Assembly: GCA_934122035.1 (NCBI GenBank)
Contig: CAKOVP010000008.1
Coordinates: 1-41,671 of the forward strand
Direction: 5' to 3'
Source: an uncultured Clostridia bacterium
GTDB taxonomy: Bacteria > Bacillota > Clostridia > TANB77 > CAG-508
DNA length: 41,671 bases
The notes below the pieces were generated by a model. It worked only from the letters and a program-made list of their open reading frames with translations. It did not search any database and was not told the DNA's origin. This document shows positions 25,733 through 34,408 of this stretch, one piece after another; within the stretch, counting starts at the first letter, position 1; every line of letters begins with the position of its first letter. The position numbers and the translations under genes were made by a program.

Positions 25733-26860
25733 TTATTGGGTTATTTTTTCTTTTTCTTCTATAAAATCTTCTATTATTGCTTTTATTACTGTAAATACTG
25801 GTACTGCTAGGAACATTCCTAGTATTCCAAAGTATGCTCCTCCTACTGTTACTGCAAATAGTACTAATAGTTGGCTAATTTGTAAAGAATCTCCTACTAT
25901 TTTAGGGTTTATTATGTTTGCATCTATTTGTTGTAATACTATTACAACAACTGCCATTAGTATTGTTTTTCCTATTCCTCCTGTAAATAGTGTAATTATT
26001 ATTGAAAGTCCAACTGCAACAATTGCTCCAAAGTATGGTATTAAGTTAAATAGTCCTATTATGAATCCTAGTAGTATTGCATATTTTACTTTCATTATAG
26101 ACATTGCAACAGATGCTAATATTCCTACTATTATTGCATCTATTATTTGGCTTGTTAGGAAGTTAAAAAATATTTGATTTCCTTCTATGAAGTATTTTTT
26201 TACTTTTAGATATGCTGGTCCTTTTAGTACTGCTTTTGTAAGTCTTGCCCAGAAATGTATAAGTTGTTTTCTTTGTAGTAATATGTATATAGAAACTATT
26301 ATTGATATAAACACATCAAATATTGTACCTACTGCACTTATTACACCTTTAATATATCCCTGAATTTTATCTAAATTTATTATTGACTGTACATCTATAT
26401 TTTTTAAGTTGCTTAATGCTTCTATTACTTTTTCGTTTCTTAGTATGTGATCTTCTGGAAGTGAATTTATTGTTTCTACTGCTGTGTTGTAGTAATTTGG
26501 TATATTTGATATAAGCTCTGTTAGACTTTCTATTACTGCTGGTAATATAACATTTATTATTACTATGCATATTAGTACTGCTATTATATAAACTATTATT
26601 ACGCTTAATAGCCTTGCATGTTTATGTAAAAAGTTTTTCTTCTTAGTTTTTTGAAATGTTTTTTCTACTTTGCAGCAAGGTAAATATAGTATATATGCAA
26701 TTAATAGCCCTGCTCCAAATGGCATTATTACTCCTATAAACGATTTTATTGAACTTACCACATATGGTATATTATTTAGTACATTGTAAACTGCTATTAT
26801 TGCTATTGCAAGTGTGAACCAATATCCCCATTTTTTAATATTGTGTTTTTCTTCTTTCAT
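25733..26860 (-). CDS. AI-2E family transporter (PerM/YdbI type)
   Basis: 375 residues with about eight membrane helices: a pair near the N-terminus (15-60), one near 85-110, a soluble stretch, then the conserved C-terminal bundle with GFIIGLFNLIPYFGAIVAVGLSIIITL-type residues (about 265-295) and IDANIINPKIVGDSLQISQL. Members export small molecules such as autoinducer-2 or act as sodium-proton antiporters, so the substrate cannot be assigned. Not clearly in an operon: the terminal region of rpsU's promoter lies downstream. AAGGAG lies 12 nt from the ATG. Confidence 0.88.
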   Translation of the reverse strand: MKEEKHNIKKWGYWFTLAIAIIAVYNVLNNIPYVVSSIKSFIGVIMPFGAGLLIAYILYLPCCKVEKTFQKTKKKNFLHKHARLLSVIIVYIIAVLICIVIINVILPAVIESLTELISNIPNYYNTAVETINSLPEDHILRNEKVIEALSNLKNIDVQSIINLDKIQGYIKGVISAVGTIFDVFISIIVSIYILLQRKQLIHFWARLTKAVLKGPAYLKVKKYFIEGNQIFFNFLTSQIIDAIIVGILASVAMSIMKVKYAILLGFIIGLFNLIPYFGAIVAVGLSIIITLFTGGIGKTILMAVVVIVLQQIDANIINPKIVGDSLQISQLLVLFAVTVGGAYFGILGMFLAVPVFTVIKAIIEDFIEEKEKITQ

Positions 26861-26982
26861 AATTAATTTTTCTCCTTTTTATATGTTCATAAAAGACCTA
26901 TTTTTTGATATATGTAATTATATTAAAATTATTGAAATTTTAGTTATTCTTCCATTTTGCAGTTGATATTTAATTTTTCTTG

Positions 26983-27738
26983 CTATATTTCTATGTCTAG
27001 TTCTACGGGACAATGGTCGCTTCCCATTATTTCGGTATGTATTATGCTGTCTTTTATTTTTTCTTTTATGTCATTTGATACTATAAAATAATCTATTCTC
27101 CAGCCCGCATTTTTTTCTCTTGCATGGAACATATAAGACCACCAAGAGTATATGCCTTCTTTTTCTGGGTAAAGATATCTAAATGAATCTGTAAATCCTG
27201 CATTTAAAAGTTCTGTCATTTGACTTCTTTCTTCGTCTGTAAAGCCTGCATTGTGTCTATTGCTTTTTGGATTTTTTAAATCTATTTCGTTATGTGCTAC
27301 GTTTAGATCTCCACATAATATTACTGGTTTAGTTTTGTTTAATTCTTTTAGATATTCTCTAAAATCTTTTTCCCATTCCATTCTATAGTCTAGTCTTGTT
27401 AGTTCTCTTTGAGAGTTTGGTGTATAGCAGTCTACAAAATAGAATTTTTCAAATTCTAGTGTTATTACTCTTCCTTCTTGGTCGTGTTTTTCTATTCCGA
27501 TTCCATATGTTACTTTTTTAGGCTCTTTTTTTGTAAATACTACTGTTCCTGAATATCCTTTTTTTACGGCACTGTTCCAATATGTGTAGTAGCCTTCTGG
27601 ATTAAACTCTATTTGTCCTTCTTGTAATTTTGTTTCTTGAAGTGCTAATATATCTGCATTTATTTCTTTGAAAAATTCTTTAAATCCTTTATTCATAACG
27701 GCTCTTAGTCCATTTACATTCCAAGATAATAGTTTCAT
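26983..27738 (-). CDS. Exodeoxyribonuclease III (AP endonuclease)
   Basis: 251 residues, the standard length of the Xth/ExoA family, which cuts DNA at abasic sites and removes 3' blocking groups. Active-site residues are present: N7 (SWNVNGLR), E35 (LQETKLQ), GDLNVAHNEID and the C-terminal GSDHCPVEL. The WWSYMFHAREKNAGWRIDYF segment is typical. A purine-rich AAGGAAAGCGAG stretch precedes the ATG. Single gene with no obvious partners. Confidence 0.95.
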   Translation of the reverse strand: MKLLSWNVNGLRAVMNKGFKEFFKEINADILALQETKLQEGQIEFNPEGYYTYWNSAVKKGYSGTVVFTKKEPKKVTYGIGIEKHDQEGRVITLEFEKFYFVDCYTPNSQRELTRLDYRMEWEKDFREYLKELNKTKPVILCGDLNVAHNEIDLKNPKSNRHNAGFTDEERSQMTELLNAGFTDSFRYLYPEKEGIYSWWSYMFHAREKNAGWRIDYFIVSNDIKEKIKDSIIHTEIMGSDHCPVELDIEI

Positions 27739-27909
27739 TTTTTCTCGCTTTCCTTTAGTCTTTACATATTTTTAATTTTTTTGCTATTCGAGCTATAATT
27801 TGTAATATATTAAATGATTGTATTTTCTTCCAATTGATGTTTTGTAATTTTATTTAAAAAGTTCTGTGTATTATATTTTCTTTGTTGCCTAATTTTACTA
27901 TAAAAGCAC

Positions 27910-27940
27910 AAAAATAGCAAGTGTTGCCACCTGCTATTTA
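27910..27940 (-). terminator. Terminator after the SleB-like hydrolase gene
   Basis: A stem with arms AAATAGCAGGTG/CACTTGCTATTT (one mismatch) followed by TTG and a T-rich run on the minus strand, directly after the stop codon. Confidence 0.75.
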
Positions 27941-27944
27941 TATT

Positions 27945-28946
27945 TTAGAAATATACGTTTCCACCTATATATTCACCTGAAGCATGACCTGCTGCTCTAA
28001 ATGATAAATAATTGTGGTTTCTTTTTCCTTGTAATGCATCTGTTACTGCTTTTTTTACAACACTAGAATAGTTGCCGTTTAGTCTTTTTCTCCAGTAGCT
28101 GTCTATTGAATAACAGAATTGTCCTGGTGCCTTGTATTGGCTTAATGGGTCTGAACCTTTGCGTGCCCATTTTGAGCTTTCTGCTCTGTTACAAGCTGTT
28201 GTTATAACTGCAAGTGCACCTTCGTAGCTTGAGCTACATTCTTGTGCTGTTATTGCACATAAAAGGTCAAATTCTTCTGCTGAGTATGACCATACTCCGT
28301 TGTTATATGAAACAGATGAACTTCTTGTGCTTCTGTTTGTAATAACATTTTTTCTAACTTCTACTATTTTGTCAACTGGCTCTGTGATAATTGTAGAAGA
28401 TATTTCTTTTCTTTCAATTTCTACATCATTTTGATATTTAACTCTGTAAGTTACTTCTTTTAATCCATCTTTTCCTTGTTGAACTACAGTGTCTTTTTTT
28501 GTTGATGCACCATTTGAAACGTCTTTTGTTATTGTTTCGTATGGTATTGTTTCTTGTACTGTTTCTATTTTTTCTACTATTGAATCGTAAGATGCAAGTA
28601 TTGTATCTACTGAAACAGCTTCTTGATTTTCATCTGATTCTGCAGTTTCTACTTCTGATTCTTCCTCTTTTGATATTCTTATTGTATTGTTGTCTGATAA
28701 TTCACTATCTTCATTTGGAATAACGCTTTCTTCTGGTAATAGGATAATGTGATTTTCCTCTAGTATTTCGGAAATTTTTGTTTTAGTTGTTGTTACGTTC
28801 ATTATATAACCGTTTGAAAGTATTATTTTTACGTTATTGATTTTTGCATTGTTTGCTGCAACACCAATTCCCATTATGAATAATAGTATTAAGCATATAC
28901 CAATTATTTTTCTTATTGGTAATATGGCTTTTTTTGCTTTCTTCAT
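27945..28946 (-). CDS. Cell wall hydrolase with DUF348, G5 and SleB-type domains
   Basis: 333 residues: signal-anchor helix (about 12-29), a DUF348-type ubiquitin-like unit (33-95), an acidic linker, a G5 domain (about 130-200), and a C-terminal SleB/CwlJ-type hydrolase (about 225-333) containing EFDLLCAITAQECSSSYEGA and GKRNHNYLSFRAAGH. SleB enzymes cut peptidoglycan, classically spore cortex, but DUF348/G5 forms also act in growing cells. It has a perfect sigma-A promoter, arguing for vegetative expression. AGGAGG precedes the ATG. Divergent from lemA. Confidence 0.85.
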   Translation of the reverse strand: MKKAKKAILPIRKIIGICLILLFIMGIGVAANNAKINNVKIILSNGYIMNVTTTKTKISEILEENHIILLPEESVIPNEDSELSDNNTIRISKEEESEVETAESDENQEAVSVDTILASYDSIVEKIETVQETIPYETITKDVSNGASTKKDTVVQQGKDGLKEVTYRVKYQNDVEIERKEISSTIITEPVDKIVEVRKNVITNRSTRSSSVSYNNGVWSYSAEEFDLLCAITAQECSSSYEGALAVITTACNRAESSKWARKGSDPLSQYKAPGQFCYSIDSYWRKRLNGNYSSVVKKAVTDALQGKRNHNYLSFRAAGHASGEYIGGNVYF

Positions 28947-28981
28947 ATATTTTTCGTTCCTCCTTTTGAAACAACACGTTC

Positions 28982-29010
28982 ATTATACCATTTTTTTGGT
29001 AATGTGTCAA
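28982..29010 (-). promoter_or_regulatory. Consensus sigma-A promoter of the SleB-like gene
   Basis: TTGACA (29005-29010), 17 nt, TATAAT (28982-28987) on the minus strand. The transcript leader is about 30 nt. Confidence 0.85.
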
Positions 29011-29118
29011 ATTCTGAGCTTTCGCTTCTGCTTTATGCCATTTGGAGTTTTGTGTTTTTTGTATAATTTGTCCTAATATATAATATGCGCGGTTTTGCAA
29101 CTTTATGACTATTTTTTG

Positions 29119-29147
29119 TTGTATTAGTAATTTTTTTATGATATATT
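29119..29147 (+). promoter_or_regulatory. Candidate promoter of lemA
   Basis: TTGTAT (29119-29124), 17 nt, TATATT (29142-29147), ending 33 nt before the chosen ATG. Confidence 0.5.
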
Positions 29148-29180
29148 AATATTATATTTTAAGAATTGGAGGTATTTATT

Positions 29181-29735
29181 ATGGTTTATGCAATTGTTGT
29201 CATCATTGCTATTATAGCTATTTTTGTTATTGTTAAGTACAATTCTCTTGTTGCTTTAAGACAAAGAGTAAAAAATAGCTGGAGTCAAATTGATGTTCAA
29301 TTACAAAGAAGATTTGATTTAATTCCAAATTTAGTTGAATGTGTTAAAGGTTATATGGGACACGAATCCGATGTTTTAGAAAAGGTTACTAAGCTTCGTA
29401 CATCTTGGGCTAATGCTACTACAACTTCAGACAAGATGAAGATTGATAATCAATTAACAGAGTCTTTAAAAACTATTATGGCAGTTTCTGAAAACTACCC
29501 AGATTTAAAGGCAAATGAAAACTTTATTTCTCTTCAAAAAGAATTATCTGGTACAGAAGATAAAATTTCTTATTCAAGACAATTTTATAATGATATTGTA
29601 ACAAAATACAATACTGAATTAGAAGTTTTCCCTTCAAATCTAGTTGCTGGAATGTTCCATTTTGAGCATGAATCTTTATTTGTAGTAGATTCTGATGAAG
29701 CTAGAAAAAATGTTAAAGTTGATTTTGGAAAATAA
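29181..29735 (+). CDS. LemA family membrane protein
   Basis: 184 residues: one N-terminal helix (3-24) with the short outside tail typical of LemA, then a helical-bundle domain with the family signature VKNSWSQIDVQLQRRFDLIP and a conserved YNxxVxxYN-like segment (QFYNDIVTKYNTELEVFPSN). The function of LemA proteins is not settled. The ATG at 29181 has GGAGG 8 nt upstream; the in-frame TTG at 29166 lies in that site and is rejected. One of only two plus-strand genes; it stands alone with its own promoter and terminator. Confidence 0.95.
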   Translation: MVYAIVVIIAIIAIFVIVKYNSLVALRQRVKNSWSQIDVQLQRRFDLIPNLVECVKGYMGHESDVLEKVTKLRTSWANATTTSDKMKIDNQLTESLKTIMAVSENYPDLKANENFISLQKELSGTEDKISYSRQFYNDIVTKYNTELEVFPSNLVAGMFHFEHESLFVVDSDEARKNVKVDFGK

Positions 29736-29770
29736 TTATTTATAAAGATTGATATAGTAGAATTTATAAT

Positions 29771-29812
29771 AAAAATAAGACTGAAAACTTGAAGTTTTTA
29801 GTCTTTATTTTT
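29771..29812 (+). terminator. Terminator after lemA
   Basis: A long stem (AAAATAAGACTGAAAACTT paired with AGTTTTTAGTCTTTATTTT, one mismatch) with a 2-nt apex and a T-run; A-rich on the other side, so it can work both ways. Confidence 0.8.
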
Positions 29813-29978
29813 GTTCCTTATGATTTCCTATAAAATCTTCTACTGTGTGCATTTATTACGATTAAAGGATTTTATTTTGGGTTTTTTTACTAAATTTACT
29901 ATGTTTGCTTAGAGTTATAGCTGTAAAGAAAAGATAATGTAGATTTAAAAATTAAAATCTATTCTTTTAATGCCATTA

Positions 29979-30761
29979 TTACTGTATTTCGAATATCTTT
30001 TTTGTATTTTCGTATGTATGTTTTGCTATTTCTTCTAGGCTTGTGTTCCTAAGATTTGCTATTTTTTCTGCTGTATATTTTACATTTCTAGAATCATTCC
30101 TTGTGCCTCTAACTGGCTCTGGTGCCAAGTATGGACTGTCTGTTTCTATTAGCATTTTATCTAGTGGAACGAGATTTGCTATTTCTTCTGCATTTTTTGA
30201 GTTTTTAAATGTTATTGGTCCTGCAATTGATATGTAAAAGCCTAATTTTAATGCTTCTTTTATTAATTCTCTATTAAATGGGCAACAATGGAATACACCT
30301 TTTTTATTTACAGGATGTGCTTTTAATATTTCTATTGTATCTGATACAGCTTCTCTTGTATGAATTACAATTGGTAAATTATATTTATTTGCAAGTTTAA
30401 TTTGCTCTATGAAAGCTTCTTTTTGTAGAGTCTTTTCTATATCGTAATGATAGTCTAAACCAATTTCGCCAACTGCAACAATTTTTGCATCTTTATTATT
30501 TCTATTTTCATTTAAAATTGTATCAAGTTCTTCTACATCACTTTTCCAATCTGCTGCTATATCGTTTGGTGATACTCCCACAGTTGAATAGATAAATTTA
30601 TATTTTTTTGCAATTTCTATTGCCTGTTTTGAACTTTGCAAACTATAACCTGCACAAACAAAAGAAGTAACTCCAGATTTATAAATGTTACTTATAATTT
30701 CTTCTCTATCTAAATTAAACTTTTCATCATTATAATGTGCATGTGAATCAAAAAATTCCAT
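29979..30761 (-). CDS. TatD family metal-dependent DNase/hydrolase
   Basis: 260 residues of the TatD TIM barrel: HxH (DSHAHYND, residues 4-11), the glutamate of GEIGLDYH, VIHTRE, HCCPF and ETDSPY carry the metal ligands. Members are 3'-5' exonucleases or D-amino-acyl hydrolases. I start at the ATG at 30761, 8 nt after GGGAG; the ATG two codons earlier is only 2 nt away. A MITE-like element lies immediately upstream (30801-30944), possibly carrying or disrupting its promoter. Confidence 0.93.
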   Translation of the reverse strand: MEFFDSHAHYNDEKFNLDREEIISNIYKSGVTSFVCAGYSLQSSKQAIEIAKKYKFIYSTVGVSPNDIAADWKSDVEELDTILNENRNNKDAKIVAVGEIGLDYHYDIEKTLQKEAFIEQIKLANKYNLPIVIHTREAVSDTIEILKAHPVNKKGVFHCCPFNRELIKEALKLGFYISIAGPITFKNSKNAEEIANLVPLDKMLIETDSPYLAPEPVRGTRNDSRNVKYTAEKIANLRNTSLEEIAKHTYENTKKIFEIQ

Positions 30762-30800
30762 TTGCATTACTCCCTCTTATTTAAAATTGTATATTGCTTA

Positions 30801-30944
30801 GATGCTATAGTATAAAATTTAGATAATTTGAGGGAAATTCAAGTATACAAAATTTAAACCAATTCTAGTCCTTAATAAAAATTAGTTAAATTTTGTATTG
30901 AAGAGATTTTCCGAAAAGTAAATATAATTTTATACTATAGCATC
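30801..30944. mobile_element. MITE-like 144-bp inverted-repeat element flanked by TA
   Basis: The ends GATGCTATAGTATAAAATT (30801-30819) and its exact reverse complement (30926-30944) form 19-bp perfect terminal inverted repeats. A TA dinucleotide lies on each side, as expected for IS630/mariner-type insertion, and pairing stops exactly there. Inside, a second inverted repeat (ATACAAAATTTAA / TTAAATTTTGTAT) completes a long imperfect hairpin. It has no coding capacity. Confidence 0.7.
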
Positions 30945-31011
30945 TATAAAGTTAAGTTCTTACAGCATCCTCATATTGAGAAATTCAATAATCTCAGTAT
31001 AAGCAAAAGGT

Positions 31012-31401
31012 TTAAATAAGTATGCTTACATTAGCTACTGCTAATTCTTTTATATGTGATATACTCACATCTATGCTTTTTATTTTGCTTAGTTCTTTTT
31101 CTACTTCTTTAGTTGTAGAAATAAAATTTACTGTTGGCTTACTGTTAGAGTCGTTTACTGTTTCTACATTTTTCCAGGCTATAGAGTATTTATCTTTTAA
31201 TAACGTAGATACTGCTTTAAACGCTGCTTCTTTTACTGCAAATCTTGCAGCATAGTGTTGATATTTATTTACTTTTTTGCTTTCACAATATTTTATTTCA
31301 TTTTGTGTAAATACTCTATTTAAGAAATTTGCTCCACCGTCTTCTATTGACTCTTTTATTCTGTTTACCTCTATTATATCTATTCCAACTTTAATTTGCA
31401 T
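31012..31401 (-). CDS. acpS: Holo-[acyl-carrier-protein] synthase
   Basis: 129 residues. AcpS attaches 4'-phosphopantetheine from CoA to acyl carrier protein. The two magnesium-binding residues are visible: D8 in GIDIIEVNRI and E58 in RFAVKEAAFKA; SISHIKELAVANV near the end is also typical. GAGG lies 8 nt before the ATG. Downstream of a protein of unknown function, 31 nt away, so likely co-transcribed with it. Confidence 0.95.
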   Translation of the reverse strand: MQIKVGIDIIEVNRIKESIEDGGANFLNRVFTQNEIKYCESKKVNKYQHYAARFAVKEAAFKAVSTLLKDKYSIAWKNVETVNDSNSKPTVNFISTTKEVEKELSKIKSIDVSISHIKELAVANVSILI

Positions 31402-31432
31402 TTGTTTACCTCATTTTTCAATTTTATGTTAT

Positions 31433-32665
31433 CTAAAACAATTTGATCACGCTAATTATGTTGATTAATAATAATATTGCAAGTAGTGCTAATATCCATT
31501 TATTTGTTTTGTTTGTGCTTTCTATATTTGCGTTTTTGTATAATGTGTCATATTTGTCTTTTAGCTCATAATATAATTGATTTATATTTAGTTGTTCTTG
31601 CCATTTTGTGCACATAATATTGCCAAAATCGTTGTTTGTTGTTTCTTCAATCCATATTTTTTGTGTAAAATCTATAAATTCTTTGCTTACTTCTTTTACT
31701 TTGCTTGTTCTTCTAAAGTCTGAATTTATCTTCTTTATGTATATTTTTTTGTATAATTCTAGTATGTATGTGTATAATAGTTCTCTTTCAAAACTATGTG
31801 GAATTTTAGTATAATTGTCTGTGTTTATATCTGATGTTACTAGAACATTTCCCATATTAGAAATTCCGTATATTTCGTATTTTGTTTTTTCTAATACCTT
31901 TACATTGCCCATATTTTCTTCATAGTCCATTTTTTGATCTGCACGTTTTACCTGTGCAAATTTTAGAAATTCTTTTTCAAATATTTCTTTATTTGTTCTA
32001 TCATTCCAGCATTCTTGGTCTATGCAAGCGAATGAATATGTTATAAATCTTTGAGTATCTAAGTTTAATAAATTTGCTTTATAATTATTTCCTGTTATAT
32101 CTTTTATTAATTTAGCAATATCTGTTATTTCATCAAACATATCTGTTTGGATTTTTATATTATCATAGCCTCCAAAATTATATATATTTGATTTTATGTC
32201 TCTAAATTTATAATTAAAGTTGCAAAGATTTGCTAAATTACTTTCTCCGTCTAATACCGCTTTTATGTTTAGAAAGCAAATTCCTGTGTTAAAGCAGATT
32301 ATTTCTATTTTTGTAATATTAAAAAATATTCCATCTTTTTTTCCAGCTTTGCCTTGTATGTCTTTTTTTAAATTATATTCAAATATTACACAAGGATATT
32401 GTGCAAGAAGTGTTCCTTGCATACCACTTTCCATTTTTCTTAGTTTTTCTGTTTTATTTTTTGTGTAATCCATAGACCAGAATAACATATCTCTCACTTT
32501 TGGTAGAAAATATGAATATAAATCTGCATCTTTTTGGCTTTCGAACTCTTTTATTTTGCAATTACTATTGTTTAAAAGTTTTAATAAATATTTATCATAT
32601 TTTTTCTGGTCAACTAAGTATGGATATATAAAATATGTATATTGATATTTGGTCTTTAGTTCCAT
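31433..32665 (-). CDS. Unrecognised protein with C-terminal membrane anchor
   Basis: I do not recognise the family. 410 residues, hydrophilic and mixed alpha/beta until a single hydrophobic helix at about 388-409 with only a Phe at the end, so a tail-anchored protein facing the cytoplasm. No signal peptide, no cysteine cluster, no nucleotide-binding motif. It lies 27 nt after the WG-repeat gene and 31 nt before acpS, so it sits in a run of same-strand genes. AAAGGA supports the ATG. Confidence 0.75.
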   Translation of the reverse strand: MELKTKYQYTYFIYPYLVDQKKYDKYLLKLLNNSNCKIKEFESQKDADLYSYFLPKVRDMLFWSMDYTKNKTEKLRKMESGMQGTLLAQYPCVIFEYNLKKDIQGKAGKKDGIFFNITKIEIICFNTGICFLNIKAVLDGESNLANLCNFNYKFRDIKSNIYNFGGYDNIKIQTDMFDEITDIAKLIKDITGNNYKANLLNLDTQRFITYSFACIDQECWNDRTNKEIFEKEFLKFAQVKRADQKMDYEENMGNVKVLEKTKYEIYGISNMGNVLVTSDINTDNYTKIPHSFERELLYTYILELYKKIYIKKINSDFRRTSKVKEVSKEFIDFTQKIWIEETTNNDFGNIMCTKWQEQLNINQLYYELKDKYDTLYKNANIESTNKTNKWILALLAILLLINIISVIKLF

Positions 32666-32692
32666 TTTTTTCCTTTCTTTAATATTTACATT

Positions 32693-34213
32693 TTATTTTG
32701 TATAATATCCTGCATTTGCGTCTTCTGATAAATGCCATTCTCCTATGAAGTCTATTAGTACATTATTTGTCATTTCGTATTTAGGTTCCACTACTGTTTG
32801 TCCTTTTGAATTTATTGCTCCCCATTTACCATCTTTTTTTACAGCTACAAATCCTGAAGCATTTTGTTCTGTTGCATCATCATATATGTAGTTTATTACT
32901 ACTACTCCATTTTTATCTACATATCCAAATTTGCCATCTTTTTTTGCTAAGAATAATGTATTTGTTGTAAATATTTCTGTGTTCTTTTTCTTTTCAAATT
33001 TAAAGTTATAATATTGATAGTTTGAATTTTCTCTTATTTTTAGGTAGCCTTTGTTTACATTTATTTCTGATAATACTCCTGTTAGTTTTACATTAAAGTT
33101 GCTATCTAATAAATCTGTATTGGCAGAAGTTGTGTCTGCAAGTAATATGTCTGCATCTTTTACATATGATATATAGTTATATTTAAATTCTACTTTTTCG
33201 CTATTGTCTTTGTCTATAATTCCATATGTGTTTTCTTTGTTTGCTATGTAGTAATTTTGATAAATGTAGCTTAAACTATCGTATTGTGGAGATATTTTTT
33301 CTTCTCCTGTTACTGTTATTAAACCATATTTATCTGATTTTTTTACTATAGCATATCCATCATTTATTTCTGATATATCATCATAATTTAGAGTTACCTC
33401 TGTGTCTGTTTTTGTGTTTATTAGTTTTAATGTGCTATCTTCTTTTACAGCATAGATGTTGTTTTCATAGACATTTTTTATTTCGTTATATTGTATTGGT
33501 AATAATATTTTTTTGTTTGTGCCTATTACTCCTAGCTTGCCATCACTATTTTTTACTATATAGCCATCTTCGTAACTATCTGTTAATGCTGAAATTTGTT
33601 CATATTCGTTTGGTATTATTACGGTTCCAGCAATACTTACTAAGCCTTTTTTATTGTCTTTAGTTGTAATTAAGCTTTGTGTTAGTCCTGTAATTGGTGT
33701 TATATCATCGTATTCACAATTTAATAATGTTTTTCCAGAAAAATCTATTAGTCCATATTTTCCATTTTTTTGTACTTTTAAGCAAGTAGTTTCATACCAA
33801 ATGTTATTTTGTTTGTCGTAATTTTGTACTGCTTCTACTTTTTCGTAATCTGTGAAAAGGTCTTGTCCTTTTTCATTTATTACTTTTGATTTATATGTGT
33901 TGTTTGTATAGTCTACATTGTAAGTTACTATAAATACTGGTTTTTCTTTATTTGGAATTGTAATCATTTCATCATAGTTAGGTGTAATTACTGTTTTGCC
34001 AGATGAGTCTATTACTCCCCATTTATTATTTTCATATGCAACATAATATGCAGTTGCGGCTTTCTTTTCTGTATTTGTTTTTTTCTGTGGGTTTATTGTT
34101 CTTATTATTATGGCTATAAACATTATTATTACTAGTAATGCTATGATTACTGCTATAACCTTTTTTATATTAAGCTTTGCTTCTGTTCCGTTGTATCTTT
34201 TTCCTTTACTCAT
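32693..34213 (-). CDS. WG-repeat membrane-anchored protein
   Basis: 506 residues with one helix (about 18-38) and then an outside region built of about eight to ten WG/beta units of roughly 40-50 residues, each like KWGVIDSSGKTVITPNYDEM. WG repeats fold as beta modules and are thought to bind other proteins; no enzyme is implied. I start at the ATG at 34213, 7 nt after AAGGAG, not the upstream frame start at 34270. A promoter at 34275-34304 and the spoIIE terminator show it is transcribed separately from spoIIE. Confidence 0.88.
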   Translation of the reverse strand: MSKGKRYNGTEAKLNIKKVIAVIIALLVIIMFIAIIIRTINPQKKTNTEKKAATAYYVAYENNKWGVIDSSGKTVITPNYDEMITIPNKEKPVFIVTYNVDYTNNTYKSKVINEKGQDLFTDYEKVEAVQNYDKQNNIWYETTCLKVQKNGKYGLIDFSGKTLLNCEYDDITPITGLTQSLITTKDNKKGLVSIAGTVIIPNEYEQISALTDSYEDGYIVKNSDGKLGVIGTNKKILLPIQYNEIKNVYENNIYAVKEDSTLKLINTKTDTEVTLNYDDISEINDGYAIVKKSDKYGLITVTGEEKISPQYDSLSYIYQNYYIANKENTYGIIDKDNSEKVEFKYNYISYVKDADILLADTTSANTDLLDSNFNVKLTGVLSEINVNKGYLKIRENSNYQYYNFKFEKKKNTEIFTTNTLFLAKKDGKFGYVDKNGVVVINYIYDDATEQNASGFVAVKKDGKWGAINSKGQTVVEPKYEMTNNVLIDFIGEWHLSEDANAGYYTK

Positions 34214-34274
34214 AAATTTCTCCTTTTTGATAAAGCTCTTTTTAGTTCTTTTGTTTATAGTTTTTAACATTTAT

Positions 34275-34304
34275 ACTATATCACAAGTTATGAGTTAAAT
34301 ACAA
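34275..34304 (-). promoter_or_regulatory. Candidate promoter of the WG-repeat gene
   Basis: TTGTAT (34299-34304), 18 nt, TATAGT (34275-34280) on the minus strand, 61 nt before the chosen start. Confidence 0.5.
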
Positions 34305-34377
34305 TAGAAAATATAAATTTTCTGCTATATTAAAGGATTTACACAAAAAGTATTATTAAGTAAAATAAATATACTAA

Positions 34378-34408
34378 CATAAAAAAAACTAAGCAATATT
34401 GCCTAGTT
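34378..34408 (-). terminator. Terminator overlapping the spoIIE stop codon
   Basis: AACTAGGCAA/TTGCTTAGTT stem (one G-T pair) followed by eight T residues on the minus strand. The TAG stop of spoIIE is inside the first arm. Confidence 0.85.

Noticed and set aside
26367..26570. Open frame within the AI-2E transporter gene, same strand
   Set aside because: Alternative frame of an intact gene with low-complexity Ser/Asn/Lys/Arg translation.
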